Assembly (NCBI GenBank): GCA_002315555.1
Contig: DCHF01000002.1
Location: forward strand, 1-16,423
DNA: 16,423 nucleotides
From: Lachnospiraceae bacterium UBA1759
GTDB taxonomy: Bacteria; Bacillota; Clostridia; Lachnospirales; Lachnospiraceae
Reading direction: 5' to 3'
Shown: piece by piece, positions 14,819-16,423 of the stretch
Position numbering within the stretch: the first letter of the stretch is position 1
Layout: each line of letters starts with the position of its first letter
Made by a program: the position numbers and the translations under genes
The notes under the pieces: model-generated
Seen by the model: only the letters and a program-made list of their open reading frames with translations
Database searches by the model: none
What the model was told of the DNA's origin: nothing

Positions 14819-15235
14819 TTATTTGGATAATAACTGCACTGTCAGTTTGTCCATCTGACCGGAGTAATACTTATCCAGAACGATCTGAAAGATTCGTTCA
14901 TCTGGGTCAGCGATGTGAAAAAGTGTCATGCAGGAGCAGACTTTCAAATCATCCGGATAGCCAAGCACTTTTTCCGGATCATATTCCGGGAGTTCCGCCA
15001 AAGCAGTTGTGATCTCGATCAGGCGTTTTCCCAGGACCGGTTGGGCAAGGTAGGCTTTGGCTTCTTCAAGATTTTTGATCCCATAATATTCTGAAGTCCG
15101 GCTCATGCCCAGGCCTTTCAGCTGCGGAAATACATACCAGATCCAATGGTTGGTTTTACGACCATTCCTGATTTCAGAAAGGGCCTGCTCGTATGTGTCT
15201 TCTTGTGCTTCCAGGAAGCGGGATAAATCACTCAT
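14819..15235 (-). CDS. DUF1810 family protein
   Basis: A 138-residue soluble protein matching DUF1810: DLSRFLEAQEDTYEQALSEI at residues 3-22, the hallmark GRKTNHWIWYVFPQLKGLG at 25-43, YYGIKNLEEAKAYLAQPVLGKRL at 50-72, and a closing helical region with DPEKVLGYPDDLKVCSCMTLF. Length is normal for the family. The molecular function is unknown. The ATG overlaps the stop of a truncated gene just upstream (ATGA overlap), and there is no clear ribosome site, so it may be translated by coupling or weakly. It lies among gene remnants in an AT-richer accessory stretch. Confidence 0.88.
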   Translation of the reverse strand: MSDLSRFLEAQEDTYEQALSEIRNGRKTNHWIWYVFPQLKGLGMSRTSEYYGIKNLEEAKAYLAQPVLGKRLIEITTALAELPEYDPEKVLGYPDDLKVCSCMTLFHIADPDERIFQIVLDKYYSGQMDKLTVQLLSK

Positions 15236-15345
15236 ATGTTATAAAATGTATTCTTTTGTGAAATGGTTACTGCCGTTTTTCCATGGTATCTGAGCATTCC
15301 GTATTTTCCGTGGTCCCCGGCATCTCCGACATATTGGTTTTTCAC
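15232..15345 (-). pseudogene. N-terminal fragment of a gene (KNQYVGDAGDHGKYGMLR...)
   Basis: From GTG 15345 the minus strand encodes 37 residues beginning VKNQYVGDAGDHGKYGMLRY, then about 17 unrelated-looking residues and a stop that overlaps the DUF1810 start. The opening resembles the N-terminus KNQYFGDxxDYxKYGLLR that I recall from larger hypothetical proteins of bacterial accessory regions (memory, not a search). The rest of that protein is absent, so this looks like a truncated leftover fused to other DNA. No ribosome site is evident. Confidence 0.5.
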
Positions 15346-15349
15346 GTGT

Positions 15350-15517
15350 TCACTCTTCCATTGCACTGTTTAGGTCTTCAATGACCATAGCGAGATCATC
15401 GAGAGCCTGATCAATGTATTCAGAGTTTTCCCGGTCCTGAATTTCGGAAAGTTCGTTCTGATATGCGTCGAGTTTGAGGAGGATAGTTTCGATTGCTGTT
15501 TTGCTTGTGGATTTCAT
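15350..15517 (-). CDS. Small helical hypothetical protein (55 residues)
   Basis: From ATG 15517 the product is 55 residues, acidic and heptad-like throughout (AIETILLKLDAYQNELSEI, then YIDQALDDLAMVIEDLNSAMEE), suggesting one or two amphipathic helices or a short coiled coil. TAGGAG lies about 9 nt before this ATG, which is why I prefer it to the in-frame ATG at 15547. There are no Cys residues or known motifs. Function is unknown; such small helical proteins can be partner-binding or antitoxin-like, but nothing here proves it. Confidence 0.55.
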   Translation of the reverse strand: MKSTSKTAIETILLKLDAYQNELSEIQDRENSEYIDQALDDLAMVIEDLNSAMEE

Positions 15518-15619
15518 GATGTGGGCTCCTATGTGAAAACTATTCAAATGTTGTCTTATTATTGAGGGAATCTTTTAAAATTCTCCGGTGCCGGTTTCGT
15601 CTATCAGCCTGTACGGAGA

Positions 15620-15736
15620 CTAATTTCGGCGATATTCTCTGAAAAGGATAATTGGATCTCCACAGCCCTTTTTAGATTCTGCGCTTATTCCTGGCGTCCA
15701 ATCAAGTACCCCTTCGCTGTTTAATATATTCGGCCC
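15620..15736 (-). pseudogene. Orphan open frame, likely C-terminal gene remnant
   Basis: A 38-codon stretch on the minus strand without an ATG, GTG or TTG that starts it properly reads GPNILNSEGVLDWTPGISAE and continues KKGCGDPIILFREYRRN before a TAG. The composition looks protein-like. An in-frame TAA precedes it (15737-15739). I do not recognise the family. It is probably the tail of a decayed gene. Confidence 0.3.
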
Positions 15737-15760
15737 TTAGAACGTCCTTTTTGAGCACTG

Positions 15761-15925
15761 TCAGTCGTCCCGTTTGGTGAAAACACCTTTTTTTCGATCA
15801 TAAAGATAGCCAATATAATTGATTTCTTTGTAATCGGGACCGTTTTTCTTTCGGCTGGCGGCATTTCCGAGAATGATCAGATACTCCTCATCCAAACCGG
15901 CATTAAATGCCTCCGTTTTCTGCAT
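15761..15925 (-). CDS. Small hypothetical protein (54 residues) after the LRAT gene
   Basis: The ATG at 15925 opens a frame of 54 residues (MQKTEAFNAGLDEEYLIILG, then NAASRKKNGPDYKEINYIGYLYDRKKGVFTKRDD). It is basic, soluble and balanced in composition, with a strand-rich look. It starts 28 nt after the LRAT-domain stop on the same strand, so both may be in one operon. No clear Shine-Dalgarno precedes the ATG, so it could instead be a gene remnant. I do not recognise it. Confidence 0.4.
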   Translation of the reverse strand: MQKTEAFNAGLDEEYLIILGNAASRKKNGPDYKEINYIGYLYDRKKGVFTKRDD

Positions 15926-15952
15926 TAATTTCGGTATCTGATTTACTGTTAA

Positions 15953-16423
15953 TCAGTTCATATTCACTGCTCTGTACAGTCTTGTGATCCATTGATTGAC
16001 CTGATGGGACTCTTTCACATTTGTTTTGCACCATATTGCAAAATGCTCACAGTTATTGAAAGGAAGTGAGTATTTTTCCTCCCCAAGCCTGCTTTTTGCT
16101 CTTTCAATGGTCTCCTGCGGAGAAAAAAGGTGATACCCCGCTGCCCTGATATAATTGAACAGTGCATCTTCCTCAGTGATCTTCCGGTTCATTCCCCTTC
16201 CGGACGGCTGGCCGCTTTCTTCCGGGAAATCAAGCACATACACAAAAGTAGACTCCAGTTTGAATTCTTCAAACGGAGCTTCATGGATTGAGATTCTGCC
16301 GGAAAAATCCCCCTGTTCAGCTGCATAGTGTATAACCCGACGATCCCCTATATATACAGCAAAGTGCTGGTATACCCCGCCTTTTCTGCTCACCGCAAGA
16401 ATATCACCGGGCTGTAACGGAAT
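15953..16423 (-). CDS. LRAT-domain protein (5' end beyond window)
   Basis: The frame is open to the right edge. It reads IPLQPGDILA before a GTG at 16393, so the true start is outside the window and GTG 16393 is an internal codon. QHFAVYIGDRRVIHYAAE carries the two conserved histidines (codons 16364-16366 and 16328-16330), and NNCEHFAIWC carries the catalytic cysteine (16049-16051) in the NCEHF motif. The leading LQPGDIL is also typical of the NlpC/P60-like LRAT fold. These proteins are thiol hydrolases or acyltransferases acting on lipid or amide bonds; the bacterial substrates are mostly unknown. No membrane helix is visible in this part. Confidence 0.85.
   Translation of the reverse strand: MPLQPGDILAVSRKGGVYQHFAVYIGDRRVIHYAAEQGDFSGRISIHEAPFEEFKLESTFVYVLDFPEESGQPSGRGMNRKITEEDALFNYIRAAGYHLFSPQETIERAKSRLGEEKYSLPFNNCEHFAIWCKTNVKESHQVNQWITRLYRAVNMN

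Overview
The window looks like part of a Clostridia-type Firmicutes chromosome, most likely a gut Lachnospiraceae-like anaerobe. This is inferred from the strong GGAGG-type ribosome binding sites, the gene families present (glycine-rich/MBG-type surface protein, NhaC, NSS transporter, M29 peptidase, NagA-like deacetylase, CBM9-like protein, PepT) and short GGGAC-rich hairpin repeats. No rRNA, tRNA or CRISPR was seen.

Layout. (1) 1-2960, minus: the N-terminal ~986 residues of a large secreted 5'-nucleotidase-type surface protein whose C-terminus lies beyond the left edge. It has its own promoter. (2) 3368-9125, minus: a terminator, an NhaC-type Na+/H+ antiporter, a second terminator, an NSS amino-acid/Na+ symporter, an M29 aminopeptidase and an NagA-like amidohydrolase. 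(3) 9290-12347, plus: a CBM9-like protein, a tRNA-dihydrouridine synthase and peptidase T. Together, regions 2 and 3 hold amino-acid/peptide use (symporter, aminopeptidase, tripeptidase), sodium handling (antiporter) and amino-sugar/carbohydrate genes. (4) 12348-16423: an AT-richer accessory stretch with a PD-(D/E)XK-type nuclease-like protein, a divergent uracil-DNA-glycosylase-superfamily protein, a DUF1810 protein, an LRAT-domain protein cut by the right edge, two small ORFs, and at least three broken gene pieces.

The most unusual structure is a set of dispersed palindromic repeats. A ~27-bp hairpin with a GGGACGTTTCT-like core occurs around the M29 gene and in a shortened form inside the dihydrouridine synthase gene. 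A longer ~67-80 bp palindromic element occurs once just after the nagA-like gene and twice in tandem, in frame, inside the dihydrouridine synthase gene, where it adds about 50 residues at a linker between the TIM barrel and the C-terminal helical domain.

The right end reads as a site of repeated gene insertion and loss: truncated N-termini, a 1-nt frameshift and orphan open frames lie between intact small accessory genes. I see no complete, recognisable defence system or novel multi-gene machine, only candidates.
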